Made by a program: the position numbers and the translations under genes
The notes under the pieces: generated by a model
The model's input: the letters and a program-made list of their open reading frames with translations, nothing else
Told to the model about the DNA's origin: nothing
Databases searched by the model: none
In this document: positions 43,808 through 53,954 of the stretch, one piece after another
Layout of the letters: each line of letters opens with the position of its first letter
Position numbering within the stretch: position 1 is the first letter of the stretch
NCBI GenBank assembly: GCA_963576735.1
Contig: OY755181.1
Location: 2,480,001 to 2,544,000 of the forward strand
Origin: Bedellia somnulentella
Lineage: Eukaryota > Arthropoda > Insecta > Lepidoptera > Bedelliidae
Direction: 5' to 3'
DNA length: 64,000 bases

Positions 43808-44229
43808 TGGCGTGAGTATATGTATGTATGTATGTCTATAAGGAATCGTTTTAAAAGCTTTTTGATTAATAGGCATAGTGCCGTGTAGTGTCGGCTTAGA
43901 ATAGCACTACCCCATTTCGGCTGTCCCAAAAAGAAAAGCAGTATGGCACAGTAACCATTTTTTTCAGGAGAGCGAAAAAACATATTTTTGGTGAGCCACA
44001 CAAAATTTAACAATAATCGACCAATATAAGTATTGGGTGTCATGGATACTATGATTGCGCATTTATTTGTATTTAAAAGAAGTAGATTAACTGATTCGTG
44101 CATGTTTTACGGCACTAAATAACTTAAAATTTGTTTTCATGATTTATTTAAATCTGGATTACCATATAAAAACACAGCAACGTACCTTGTTCTATTGTAA
44201 TTTATGGTTATTTACTATAGCAGAGAATA

Positions 44230-44395
44230 AATACCATACATACATATACATACATATACTCACGGCTATAAATCCCTAGAAGGGGTAGCCAGAGCTAAGG
44301 AATCAGAAATTCCTTAGCCACTTTTGGAAGTTGTGTGGGGAAAAGATGGTGTGGGGCTTGTTGGTGATGGGTCTCCAACCGCATCGCCCACCACT
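44230..44395 (-). mobile_element. SINE-A, antisense, 5'-truncated
   Basis: (CATA)n from 44236; ends near ACCGCATCGCCC at 44380-44391. Nested inside the TIR element. Confidence 0.8.
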
Positions 44396-44564
44396 ACAAA
44401 ACACGGTAAACATCAAAATAATTGGAACTAAACTTTTTTAAATTGCGGTACGGTCAGCAACATAGTCACTTCACCCCATACCTTTGTATGCTAGAACTAA
44501 CTGAAAATTTTGAAAAAGGGTCTCCATTGAGTCGTGGTCACCTCTTCTTTTTTGGCCAATCAAA

Positions 44565-45280
44565 TTAAGCATCGGGTTTCCACAATCTTGATTTTCTATT
44601 GACATTGCTACACAATATTTTTGAAGTCTTAGAAATCAGAAACTGATTGCTTTCTAGTAATTTTTGTTCAATATTATCGTAAACGGAATCATCACTCATA
44701 TGAGTGTGACCGTTTGTTAGATAGCAGCAATATGCAGCAATCAAAATTATTCTACTCCGCTCCATTCTCTTTAAAAACAGTAAATTACGCTTGCAAAAAT
44801 AATTACATCCAGTAAAAACGTGCTCTAGCGCCGATGCGACGAACGGCGACAAGTAGCTACCGCATCCCCCGATGTACCTGTAGCCACCTCCAACGAATAC
44901 CGTGCGGAATCCGTTTCGCGCCAAATAGAAATTTCGTGAAATTTAGGTTTAAATGTTGACGGGCATGTGCTTTACAGTTAAATTTGTGGGCATCATCATC
45001 GTTTTTCAAGCATAATACCCATATAGGAAACCCAGCAAGTCTCATTCACAATTAATAAAAAACAGTAAGACTCGCGACTTACTCTGTTTAATTTTGGTAA
45101 CTGTTCCTTGCTGCGTTTAGTTTTTGGGGATCGCTTTTTCACAAGTGGACTTGCTGTGTTTTTAATTTTTTTATCTCGAAAACTAGAGCCTCTTTTGATG
45201 AACGGGTCTTTGCATCTTGTAGGGACTTGCTTTGTTTGTAGAGTGATGTTGATACCTAGATTTTGAGGACCATGTGCCAT
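44565..45280 (-). pseudogene. Unrecognised decayed frames inside the TIR element
   Basis: A minus-strand frame of 94 residues starts in the right TIR (MAHGPQNLG..., basic region KKRSPKTKRSKEQ) and ends at 44996. Overlapping frames continue to 44565 (62 and 119 residues). Starting an ORF within the TIR and the basic character suggest remains of an element-encoded protein, but I see no transposase motif. Function unknown. Confidence 0.3.
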
Positions 45281-45532
45281 ACTGCTTTTCTTTTTGGGAC
45301 AGCCGATTTCTTCCGGTGGGTGTACGTAAGAGGCGACTAACGGTATTGGGGCTTTTAAAGGATTTTTGGGCGATGCGGTTGGAGACCCATCACCAACAAC
45401 CTTTATATTACCATCTTTTCCCCACTAAAATTTCCAAAAGTGGCTGAGGAATTTTTAATTCCTTAGCTCTGGCTACCCCTTCCAGGGATCTATAGCCGTA
45501 AGTATATGTATGTATGTATTAATAATCATTTG

Positions 45533-45905
45533 CAAAGTAGTTTCGGTTTAGAATAGTACTACACTATTTCTTGCTTTTNNNNNNNNNNNNNNNNNNNNNN
45601 NNNNNNNNNNNNNNNNNNNNNNNNNNNNNNNNNNNNNNNNNNNNNNNNNNNNNNNNNNNNNNNNNNNNNNNNNNNNNNNNNNNNNNNNNNNNNNNNNNNN
45701 NNNNNNNNNNNNNNNNNNNNNNNNNNNNNNNNNNNNNNNNNNNNNNNNNNNNNNNNNNNNNNNNNNNNNNNNNNNNNNTCACAAACAACCTTTATTTTTA
45801 CCATTTTTTCGCTACTCTACTTTCCAAAAGTGGCCGTGGAACTTCTAGTTCCTCAGCTCTGGCTACCCCTTGTAGGGATTTACAGCCTGTATATGTATGT
45901 ATGTA
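45533..45905 (+). mobile_element. Old SINE-A containing the gap
   Basis: GTAGTTTCGGTTTAGAATAG at 45538 and, after the gap, CCAAAAGTGGCCGTGG and tail CCTGTATATGTATGTATG. A paralogue lies at 53258-53485. Confidence 0.7.
45579..45778. other. Assembly gap (200 N)
   Basis: Exactly 200 undetermined bases, a placeholder-like length, within an old SINE-A. Confidence 0.99.
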
Positions 45906-46021
45906 TGTATTATATAATATCAAATATATCGTTGTGTTCAAACAAGTCAACTTAGTTTGGGGCTAACTTGATCTGTGTATAATATGTCCGTATAAATTGA
46001 TTAATTGTAATTGCATATAAA

Positions 46022-46092
46022 CAACTGCTTCTCAGGCTGGAGACGCGAGTTCAAATCCTGATTAGGGCCAACCCCAATGAGTTTTTTCGATA
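46022..46092 (+). repeat. SINE-B-like head fragment
   Basis: ACGCGAGTTCAAATCCTGAT (B box) and GGGCCAACCCCAATGAGTTT resemble the SINE-B head, cut off by the SINE-A at 46108. Confidence 0.5.
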
Positions 46093-46107
46093 GTAATTTT
46101 AATTTCC

Positions 46108-46214
46108 ATCTATTCCCCACGCACCTTCCAAAAGTGGCTGAGGAATTTCTAATTCCTTAGCTCTGGCTACCCCTTTCTTGGGATTTATAGCCGTGAGTAT
46201 ATGTATGTTTGTAT
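46108..46214 (+). mobile_element. SINE-A, 5'-truncated, TSD 15 bp
   Basis: GTAATTTTAATTTCC at 46093-46107 and 46215-46229. Only the 3' 107 bases are present. Confidence 0.85.
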
Positions 46215-46344
46215 GTAATTTTAATTTCCTAGCAAAAAAGTTTTATTTGAAACTATTTCAAATAGCTGCAGTCCTTTCCATCAGCAGATAAAATTGACTA
46301 ATGAACAAATTCTATAGCTCTGCTTACCCATGTTTCGCACTACA

Positions 46345-46510
46345 ACATTGAGACAGGATACCCAAGAATGAACAATGAAAGAGAATGTATGAAAAGACTG
46401 ATGGATATAAGCGCAGCTCGAGAGGTTTTGCAAGGATCGTACAAAGTGGCGATCAATAGTCTCTGCCTACCCCAATGGGAACTAACGGCGTGATATGTAT
46501 GTATGTAAAT
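46345..46510 (+). mobile_element. RTE LINE 3' fragment
   Basis: GAAAGAGAATGTATGAAAAG, GATGGATATAAGCGCAGCTC and CTCTGCCTACCCCAATGGGA; matches 43690-43830 with frame damage. Confidence 0.75.
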
Positions 46511-46635
46511 ATTAAGTAAGCAAGCAGAGCCATCAATCAAATTGTTTGTTTCAAACTCTTAAGTCAAGAGTCATTAACCATTAATGAATGTGTGTTTTTG
46601 AAACTGTACATTATGCAGAACACAAATATTTTTAC

Positions 46636-46930
46636 GAATAAATAAAGAATAAATCTATCTGAAAAGATAGACAAGTGGCCTTCCGAATTAGTGAAAAATT
46701 CGGAGGTAGGAAATGCAAACACTACTAAAACGTGTAAAAGAAATAAAGGATAGAAGAATTTCGCGCTGGTAGCCATTGACACGGTAGCTCAATTGGCAAG
46801 AGCGACGGGGGCGCATACCCGAGGTCGCGGGTTCGAATCCCGCCTGTGTCAAAAATTTTCTTTCCTTTATTTATTCTTTATTTATTAGTAATAATCCCCA
46901 CATGAGGTTTTCATGAACAAAAAGATTTAA
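46636..46930 (+). mobile_element. SINE-C (C2), long form, TSD ACAAATATTTTTAC
   Basis: 14-bp TSD at 46622-46635 and 46931-46944. Order: AT-rich 5' end, TCTGAAAAGATAGACAAGTG, AATTCGGAGGTAGGAAATGC, tRNA-like domain (about 46777-46850), CTTTCCTTTATTTATTC, then the CCCCACATGAGGTTTTCATG end. A near-complete reference copy with the tRNA-like domain in the 3' third. Confidence 0.88.
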
Positions 46931-46966
46931 ACAAATATTTTTACTAAGAAAATTTAATACTATTTA

Positions 46967-47150
46967 CATACATATACTCAACTCACGGCCAAAAATCCCT
47001 AAAATGGTAGCCAGATGTTCATAGCTAGAAACTCCTTAACCACATTTGGAAGTTGTTTCTTCGCGTGGAATGTAATAGACGGCATAGGTTTTAGGGGCTC
47101 TGTAACTAAATGTTAGGCAATGTGGCTGGAAACTCATCACCAAGCCTATA
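46967..47150 (-). mobile_element. SINE-A, antisense, degenerate
   Basis: CATATACTCAACTCACGGCC (with a doubled ACTCA) to GGCTGGAAACTCATCACC. Confidence 0.6.
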
Positions 47151-47175
47151 TTATATAACTATAAAATTTTTCATC

Positions 47176-47370
47176 ATACATACATTTACTCACGCCGTTT
47201 ATTCCCATTGGGGTAGGCAGAGACAATCGATCGCCACTTCGTACGATCCTTGCAAACCTGTATATCCATAAATCTTTTCATACATGTTCTTTTATTCTTC
47301 ATACTTCGGACGCCTGCCTTTTTGAGCACACTCTCAATTTGGCCCAAGTGTGTTTTTCGTTTGTCGAAAT
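47176..47370 (-). mobile_element. RTE LINE 3' fragment, antisense
   Basis: TACATTTACTCACGCCGTTT, CCCATTGGGGTAGGCAGAGA, CGATCGCCACTTCGTACGAT, CGCCTGCCTTTTTGAGCACA: the last about 190 bases of the RTE reversed. A SINE-A-like scrap follows (47405-47455). Confidence 0.8.
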
Positions 47371-47484
47371 TCGCTTGATTATTTCCAATAGTTGCAGTGC
47401 ATTTTCTAATTCTCAAGCTCTGGCTTCTGTTTTTAGGATTTATAATCGTAAATATATATACTACCCCCTGGACTATCAACAACC

Positions 47485-47812
47485 GTGATAGCCCAGTGGG
47501 TAGAACACTCGGTTATCGTGCAAACAACTAGTGTTCAAATCCTAGGTCGGGCCTACACCAATTTGTCTTTTCTAAAGACATATGTGTGGTTAATTTATTG
47601 TGGTTGTTAACGGTGAGGGAAAACATCATGAGGGAACCCACATGGCTGAGTTGTACTTAATCATGTGACAGTGTATTCGTACAAAACGGCGATAGGCCTG
47701 CCCCCTATCACGTGAGTACACTGTCCATGCAAAACGTGGGTACTCTGAACACCAGGTGACAAAGTCACGTGATGTTGAACGTGTATGTTATTATGTTATG
47801 TTATATGACTGA
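47485..47812 (+). mobile_element. SINE-B, nearly full length
   Basis: Head CGTGATAGCCCAGTGGGTAG at 47485 with B box GTGTTCAAATCC; the CTCTGCCAACCCC block is deleted near 47778; tail GTTATTATGTTATGTTAT. Confidence 0.85.
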
Positions 47813-47996
47813 CAAATATATGATAAAGTAAAATTTTCCCCTTGTTTCTTTTATGTACCTACAAACATTATCCAAAGCAATGGTAGAGCAACGTTATTTA
47901 AAATCTTTGGCATTAAAAAAGGCAGCTATAACTGAATTTTGAAAAATAATAATTTTTTTTTTGCTAATATTAAGTGAACAACATTGATTTTGTAAT

Positions 47997-48376
47997 CTAT
48001 AATTTATGGTTAAAAGAACTTACCTAAGTGAATTTCTACCAAAATTCTATGAAATGTTACATCCGAAGAGATTTAGTAAACCATGTAGTCCGATTCAGGA
48101 TACTCGTACACTGCATGGTCACATCATTTAAGAGCGAAAATAACGAATTTTCAACTTATTCCGTTCACCAATCGGTCTCTCGTCCTCCAATCTTCTTCCT
48201 ATGTTCGGTCCTTCATTTATTTTAGAGGTATCTTAGCTGTGAATTTGCAACTGAAGGGTTAGATAGGTTCACCTTTCTCTGGGTTAGGGTGGGTACTAAA
48301 TCTCTTCGGATGTAACATTTCATATAATTTTGGTAGAAATTCACTTAGGTAAGTTCTTTTAACCATAAATTATATT
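47997..48376. mobile_element. 380-bp foldback MITE, 80-bp arms
   Basis: Arms 47997-48076 and 48297-48376, outer sequence ATAATTTATGGTTAAAAGAA. Its inner part (48060-48235) matches, reversed, the right end of the 4.46-kb element (52642-52815), so the two are related. No coding. Confidence 0.8.
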
Positions 48377-48413
48377 TCAATGTTACATCCTCAAGATTTA
48401 GTAAACCATGTAG

Positions 48414-49700
48414 ATGTTTAGAGTTCTGGTTGCAAATGATAACATGTATTTGGTTCAATAAATTATTGCAAACAATAAAAATTGCAAACAATAAAATTAT
48501 TACAATTAAAGGTATTGGTGAAAGTCCATTTCCCATTAAATTTCAAAGTATTTAAAAACTGTCATTTACTACTAAAACTAGTATAATACCAAAAGTCAAA
48601 ATACATATTTTGTTTATCACATATAGGTGATAAAAAATAAAGCTTTACCAAACAGGTCGACTAGCTATCAGTCAGTCTATCTACTTGCTTTCTTAAACTA
48701 CCAATGGGCATCCCTGATCAGTACGCAGCCAAAAAGTGTTTATGTCATTGTAAATGTAAAATGATTAACGAAAATTTCTTTCGAAATAGAAAGATGAATC
48801 TTTGTAGCCAAAGTATTTGAAAGAAGAATTAAAATACATGTAGCAACTATATCTTGAGATCTATACAAGAACAAAAGAATGCTTTTCTTAGTAAATTTAT
48901 TTTTAAGAATAATATTTATAAATTACTTATACTCCCGAGATTAAAAAACAATTATATTTATATGCTTAGGAATAAGTCCAAACCATGAGGAAAGGTTTGA
49001 TTTGAATTTGTCGCCAAACTGTTGGTGGTTGATTAATTTAAGACATAAAACTTATTAATGAGTGCACTCTGTATTTGATACACCATACCTATAGAGGTAT
49101 AATAGTACTTACTATTGCCAACCATATATACATGTATATATATATGACCATACCATAGTTAACAATATTTTAGACGATTTCAGTAGAAACTGCTTAACTA
49201 ATTCGACTGGAAAAATAATCAGAACAAGACAGAATTAACAATGTTTTCTTTTTGTTAAACTTTAGGTAATAGACATTATTATAATATCTTTAAAGTTTAT
49301 AAGATTTTCTTAAAGATATTTTCTGACTTTATAAATAAATAAAAAAGAGAGAGCCTTTGAATTTGTTAAGGCCAAAAAAAAAAGTCTGTATTTCTACACC
49401 TTTATTCAATATATGTCGAATGTTCAAAAAAGGAAACATTGAGAATTGCAGTTTCAAGGTACAAATGGAATGAAAAAATATTATAAGCATGAAGATCATG
49501 TTGCAATCAAGAATATTATTGTAATAAAATTAAATATAACATATGTATGAATATCATACAATATGTTTTGCTTGTGATGTAAATAGGTATATTTATGACT
49601 CGCCTTGACAGAATATGTGTTTAAAAACAAAACCATATCTTGGCCTGTATCAGTATTTTCCTTTAGTTATACATAGGTTTACGAAAATATTGTTCGGTTT
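48414..49700. other. AT-rich interior of the 4.46-kb element
   Basis: No gene, RNA or tandem repeat recognised in this stretch. Confidence 0.45.
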
Positions 49701-49702
49701 CA

Positions 49703-49775
49703 CAAAGCGGCGATAGACAGTCACTGCACACCCAAACAAGAACCAATGGCGTGAGATATGATTGTATGTATACAT
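49703..49775 (+). mobile_element. RTE LINE 3' tail relic
   Basis: CAAAGCGGCGATAGACAGTC, GAACCAATGGCGTGAGATAT and GTATGTATACATAC; strongly decayed, 5'-truncated. Confidence 0.55.
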
Positions 49776-50599
49776 ACAAAACAAAAAACGATAGCATGCT
49801 TTCGATTACTATCCAAAGAAAGTATCCATAAAAGTAAATTATTGACGTAAGAAATATAAGGGAATTGCATACCTACCCTGCTGCATACCTGCGATATGCT
49901 TTTGTATAGTAATATTTCTAAAACCAACTAGATTCAAACCCAATAAAAGGGAACTATCTTCAGTTCGTTTTGACCTCGTATGACCATGAAAAGACCATAG
50001 GCATAAAAATAAACGCCCTTGCATGCGGATCCATAAGCAGTTATAAATACGTTCTGCAAAAGGCGATTCAGATAAAGTTTAATGATGTAAGTTTAGTGTA
50101 AAAACTTTCAAAGACCAACTGCTTTTTATATATAATTTTTATATTAGAAAATTCTTTATTTAAATATGTAAAAATATATGAACAAGTAACAAATTCAAAT
50201 TTGTATGTTGGCAATTGCAAACACGTAAGTGGTTTTGCGGTAAAGGTAATGGTCTAGAAGGAAAACGATAAAAATTACCAAGTTTGTGAAAACTATTTTT
50301 TTTTTGTGTTCTTTACTTTTGGTAAAGGCATACGTACAATTGCTAAAAGAAACAAAATGTAAGATTCCTTTGAATCTATTGTGTTATTCGAGATGATTCC
50401 CTTATGATCTCTGAATGAATTTCTCGGTTTAAAAACTAACCTACAATCTCAATCACACATATATGAATATTTGTATATAATACATATATTTCATTTACAA
50501 CACATGAATAAAACGTTTCTGGTACGTGGCCCTCAAAAATTTCAAAAATTAGTTGACATAATGAATTTTATGAAAAAAAATTCTTACACCCTTCCACGA

Positions 50600-50850
50600 C
50601 GTTATAATTTACAAAGATGACGACACTGAGTGTACCTGTGAGCGTCTAGCAGGTGGCGGCCGGCGGCGGTGGCGGCGGCGGCAGTGACGTGACATGTCCA
50701 TCACGGTCTTCATCACGGCAAGTACAAGCACAACCGTAGCGAGCGGGGACAGTTGCGGCGGCCATCGGTGAGTTCGCAGCTGTTTGTCGACAGCGACAAT
50801 AGTATTGCACGTCTTGTAATGCCATGTGGGCATCATAATTAGACAGCAAG
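50600..50850. other. GC-rich insert with (GGC)n
   Basis: GGCGGCGGTGGCGGCGGCGG at 50663 and CGGGGACAGTTGCGGCGGCC at 50744 stand out in AT-rich DNA; GTGACGTGACATGTC lies between. Short frames exist on both strands but repeats alone can give them. It may be a captured promoter or exon piece. Confidence 0.4.
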
Positions 50851-51300
50851 ATAGTCCGTCGTTTTTCGTATGTGGGTAATAATGAAAACTATTTTGATTT
50901 TCATATGTGAGTAATAATGAAAAACATTATTACCATGTGGTTATTCAAAATAATGATGTTGATTTATCCATAACATGGTTATTGGATATGTAACTAAAAG
51001 CCAAAAGGCAATCAAAGCTGATATTGTGTTTGTGATTTTTCCAAACTATTATTACGGCAAAGTCAGCACCTCAAGTGAAATTCACAGAGTAGATTATCAG
51101 GTACCTGTCGATATACTTACCATCATACTGTTTCATGTTAATCCTGCTGGGATATATAACCCCAATGTTCAGAGAACTCGTCAGTGATGGGAACTATGGT
51201 CGTCTCGACCTTTAGGTTCTTCTTGCTTGGGTATGTCATTCGTACTGGTTCGTATGACACATTATTTTCCGACAACTCAACGTTTTTATAGTAAAAACTT

Positions 51301-52030
51301 ACGGTCGGTGCACACCGTATTATTTAATATACATGTAGTAACTATTTACTGATTGATGATAATGCTGAAATGAATAAAGCTACTTTCTGGGAAGTATCTC
51401 GTACAACCACTTTAGGAAAGCGCATGCCAATTGATCTTCTGGATAATAACTCGTATTACCTCATTAAGAAGATTAAAAAGTTGTCGATGTATAATGTTAT
51501 TCATTGTGATAACGTACGGTAGGTGCACACCGTATTATTTCATATACATGAAGTAACTATGTACTGAATGACGATTATGCTGAAATGAATAAAGCTACTT
51601 TCTGGGAAGTATCTCGTACAACCACTTTAGGAAAGCGCATGCCAATTGATCTTCTGGATAATAACTCGTATTACCTCTTTAAGAAGATTAAAAAGTTGTC
51701 GATGTATAATATTATTCATTGTGATAACGTACGGTAGGTGCACACCGTATTATTTGATATACATGTAGTAACTATGTACTGAATGACAATAATGCTGAAA
51801 TGAATAAAGATACTTTCTGGTAAGTATCTCGTACAACCACTTTAGGAAAGCGTATGCCAATTGCTCTTCTGGATAACAACTCGTATTACCTCTTTAAGAA
51901 GATTAAAAAGTTGTCGATGTATAATGTTATTCATTGTGACAACGTACGGTAGGTGCACATTGTATTATTTAATATATATGTAGTAACTATGTACTGATTG
52001 ATGATAATGCTAAAGTAGGTATCTCGTACA
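51301..52030 (+). repeat. 215-bp tandem satellite, about 3.4 recent copies
   Basis: Unit start ACGGTNGGTGCACACCG at 51301, 51516, 51731 and 51946, an exact 215-base period. Units are about 95% alike by eye. Downstream, 52090-52440 holds older, shorter echoes (TCTTCTGGGTAATATTAC, CAGTATCGCACCATCAC), so the array decays toward the right. Confidence 0.88.
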
Positions 52031-52831
52031 AAAGAAAAGTATTTTAAATAAACCTTTTGGTATAACGCCTTATCACGTTTTGAAATTTTAGTAGTTGGTT
52101 ATACATATTAATCATGTCACCTTTTGGGAGATATCGTGTAAAACCAGTTCAAGAAAATACATTATGACAATCAATGTTCTGGTTAATATTACTTATTATC
52201 TCTTTAAGAAAATTTTAATATTGAACATCTTTACTGTTTTTATTATTCATGACACTTTCTACGCTGTATCGCGTAGGTAAAACCACTTTAGATATACATT
52301 ACCTCAATCTTCTGGGTAATATTACATTACTTATTATCACTTTAATAAGACTAAAAAGTGGGTCATTGATAAAGTTAATTAGAATTATGTCACTTTCTGC
52401 GCAGTATCGCACCATCACTTAAAAAAGTGGATTGAAGAAAAAACTGTATAATAAGTATAATAACTCATTAAGGGGCTTAAGAACATAAAATGATTATATT
52501 ACTCACCGCCATTTTTGCCGCCAACTATACAAAATGAATTTACATGTATAGTATTTCGGAAGTAGGTCCTTGTCAATTCATATATTTACTTGATGAATGA
52601 TTATGTAACAATTTTTATTTTACGGAGACGAGACGTGTTTCCAATGCAGCACACCTAAAAAGAATGAAGGACCGAACATAGGAAGGAGATTGGAGGACGA
52701 GAGACCGATTGGTGAACGGAATGAGTTGAAAATTCGTTATTTTCGCTCTTAAATGGTGTGACCATGCAGTGTATCCTGAATCGGACTACATGGTTTACTA
52801 AATCTTGAGGATGTAACATTGAAATATAATT

Positions 52832-52868
52832 ATTCTATAAGGAATCGTTTTAAAAGCTATTTGATTAA
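52832..52868. other. Paralogous empty site of the RTE insertion
   Basis: ATTCTATAAGGAATCGTTTT and AAAGCTATTTGATTAAT match the left flank plus right flank of the RTE (33610-33619 and 43844-43870) without the LINE. Confidence 0.8.
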
Positions 52869-52869
52869 T

Positions 52870-53239
52870 AACGACGACGTGATAGCTCAATGGGTAGAAC
52901 ACCGGTTAACGTGCAAGCGACTAGTGTTCAAATCCCGGGTCGGGCCTACACCAATTTGTCTTTTATAAAGACATATGTGTGGTTAATTTATCACGGTTGT
53001 AAACGGTGAGGGAAAACATCGTGACGAAACCCACATAGCTGAGTTGTACTTAGTCATGTGACCGTGTATTCGTACAAAACGGCGATAGGCCTGCCCCCTA
53101 TCACGTGAATACACTGTTCGTGCAAAACGTGGGTACTCTGAACGCCAGGTGACAATGTCACGTGATGTTCAGAAGTGTTAGTATCTCTGCCAACCCCGTC
53201 GGGGATATTCGGCGTGAATGTTTATGTTATGTTATGTTA
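52870..53239 (+). mobile_element. SINE-B, full length, TSD TTGATTAAT
   Basis: 9-bp TSD at 52861-52869 and 53240-53248. This is the best reference copy. Head GTGATAGCTCAATGGGTAGA and GTGTTCAAATCCCGGGTCGG (A and B boxes), AATTTGTCTTTTATAAAGAC, GGTGAGGGAAAACATCGTGA, GTCATGTGACCGTG, GGCCTGCCCCCTATCACGTG, AACGTGGGTACTCTGAACGC, CTCTGCCAACCCCGTCGGGG, tail GAATGTTTATGTTATGTTAT. Transcription would be by RNA polymerase III. Confidence 0.88.
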
Positions 53240-53257
53240 TTGATTAATCATCATTTT

Positions 53258-53485
53258 AGAGTAGTTTCGGTTTAAAATAGTACTACACTCTTTCTTGCAT
53301 TTATTGGCGTACGATGCAGCTTAGGTGCATGTTAATATAGAATTTTTTTACTATCATCAACGATACTTTTTTACTTATATTTGTCTAATTAACTTTCAAA
53401 TGTGGCTGGGAATTTCTTTTACTGAAGCTCTGGCTACCTAATTTTTGGGATTCATAGCCTCGGGTATAGTTAGAAATGTATGTTG
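53258..53485 (+). mobile_element. Old SINE-A, paralogue of 45533
   Basis: GTAGTTTCGGTTTAAAATAG at 53262 and CACTCTTTCTTGC mirror 45538-45575; tail CCTCGGGTATAG. Confidence 0.65.
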
Positions 53486-53489
53486 AGTA

Positions 53490-53950
53490 ATAGGCCTTTT
53501 TGGTCATGAACTTTTTTGTGTAAATCATTTAATGAACATTATGTCTTGGTTTCTTTATTCTAAAAATCTTATCGCACACGACATAAATCACTTATTTAAT
53601 TATCCGTTTGCTTGATTTGCAATCAGCTGCACACGACGAAGTGGTATTGATTACGTCTGGCAGAGGTCTGCATCTCAGAACAGTCACGTGATGTGCAGAA
53701 TGTGCACATTATTTAATGTTCTATGAATAATCAACAAACCCACTGTCTTAAGTCCAATGAATGGATAAGATTACGGGTTGTTTTAATTAAGAAGCTGTCT
53801 ATAAGAGATCTTTCCATGTTTTAAAGAGAATATCGCACAAATAATGGGGAGCATACCTTACTAGATAACTAGTTAGGTACTAGGTCATTGTAATTTAATT
53901 TCAGACGTTTAAAACTTGTAAGTAATGCTCAATTTTGAAAAATAACTTTT
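53490..53950. other. Unique AT-rich spacer
   Basis: No gene or repeat recognised apart from a possible SINE-B scrap at 53655-53700 (GTCTGGCAGAGGTCTGC, CACGTGATGTGCAGAA). Confidence 0.4.
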
Positions 53951-53954
53951 TTTT

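Larger units (their letters stand above)
33620..43834 (+). mobile_element. RTE-type LINE, full length, split by BEL/Pao
   Basis: 9-bp TSD TCTATAAGG at 33611-33619 and 43835-43843. LINE parts: 33620-35458 (5' UTR, endonuclease) and 42276-43834 (reverse transcriptase, C-terminus, (TATG)n tail), about 3.4 kb in all, the usual RTE size. The first 70-85 bases (TGTGTAGTGTCGGCTTAGAA) match the SINE-A head. The 3' UTR is only about 27 bases. A paralogous sequence at 52832-52868 preserves the unoccupied target. Confidence 0.9.
43918..45305. mobile_element. 1.39-kb TIR element, ATTT target duplication
   Basis: 33-bp perfect terminal inverted repeats (43918-43950, 45273-45305) starting CGGCTGTCCCAAAAAGAAAA. 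ATTT flanks both sides, and removal restores the SINE-A sequence CCCCATTTCTTCCGG. It contains an antisense SINE-A at 44230-44395 and short minus-strand frames. Superfamily not recognised. Confidence 0.85.
43873..45517 (+). mobile_element. SINE-A, split by a TIR element
   Basis: Pieces at about 43880-43917 and 45306-45517; flanking ATTAATA at 43865-43871 and 45518-45524 is a short TSD. Immediately downstream of the RTE. Confidence 0.85.
48368..52831. mobile_element. 4.46-kb element with 46-bp inverted ends
   Basis: 46-bp inverted repeats at 48368-48413 and 52786-52831: AATTATATTTCAATGTTACA ending AAACCATGTAG. If the adjoining MITE arm is counted, the inverted homology grows to about 180 bases. 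The interior is AT-rich, lacks a transposase-sized frame, and holds an RTE tail relic, a GC-rich insert and a 215-bp satellite. Probably a large non-autonomous DNA element that has captured other sequence; TSD not clear. Confidence 0.65.

Noticed and set aside
50609..50849. Arg/Pro-rich frames over the (GGC)n tract
   Set aside because: Produced by the trinucleotide repeat; no conserved sequence feature.
51301..51945. CRISPR-like array
   Set aside because: Units are contiguous 215-bp tandem repeats without distinct spacers, in a eukaryotic transposon-rich context.
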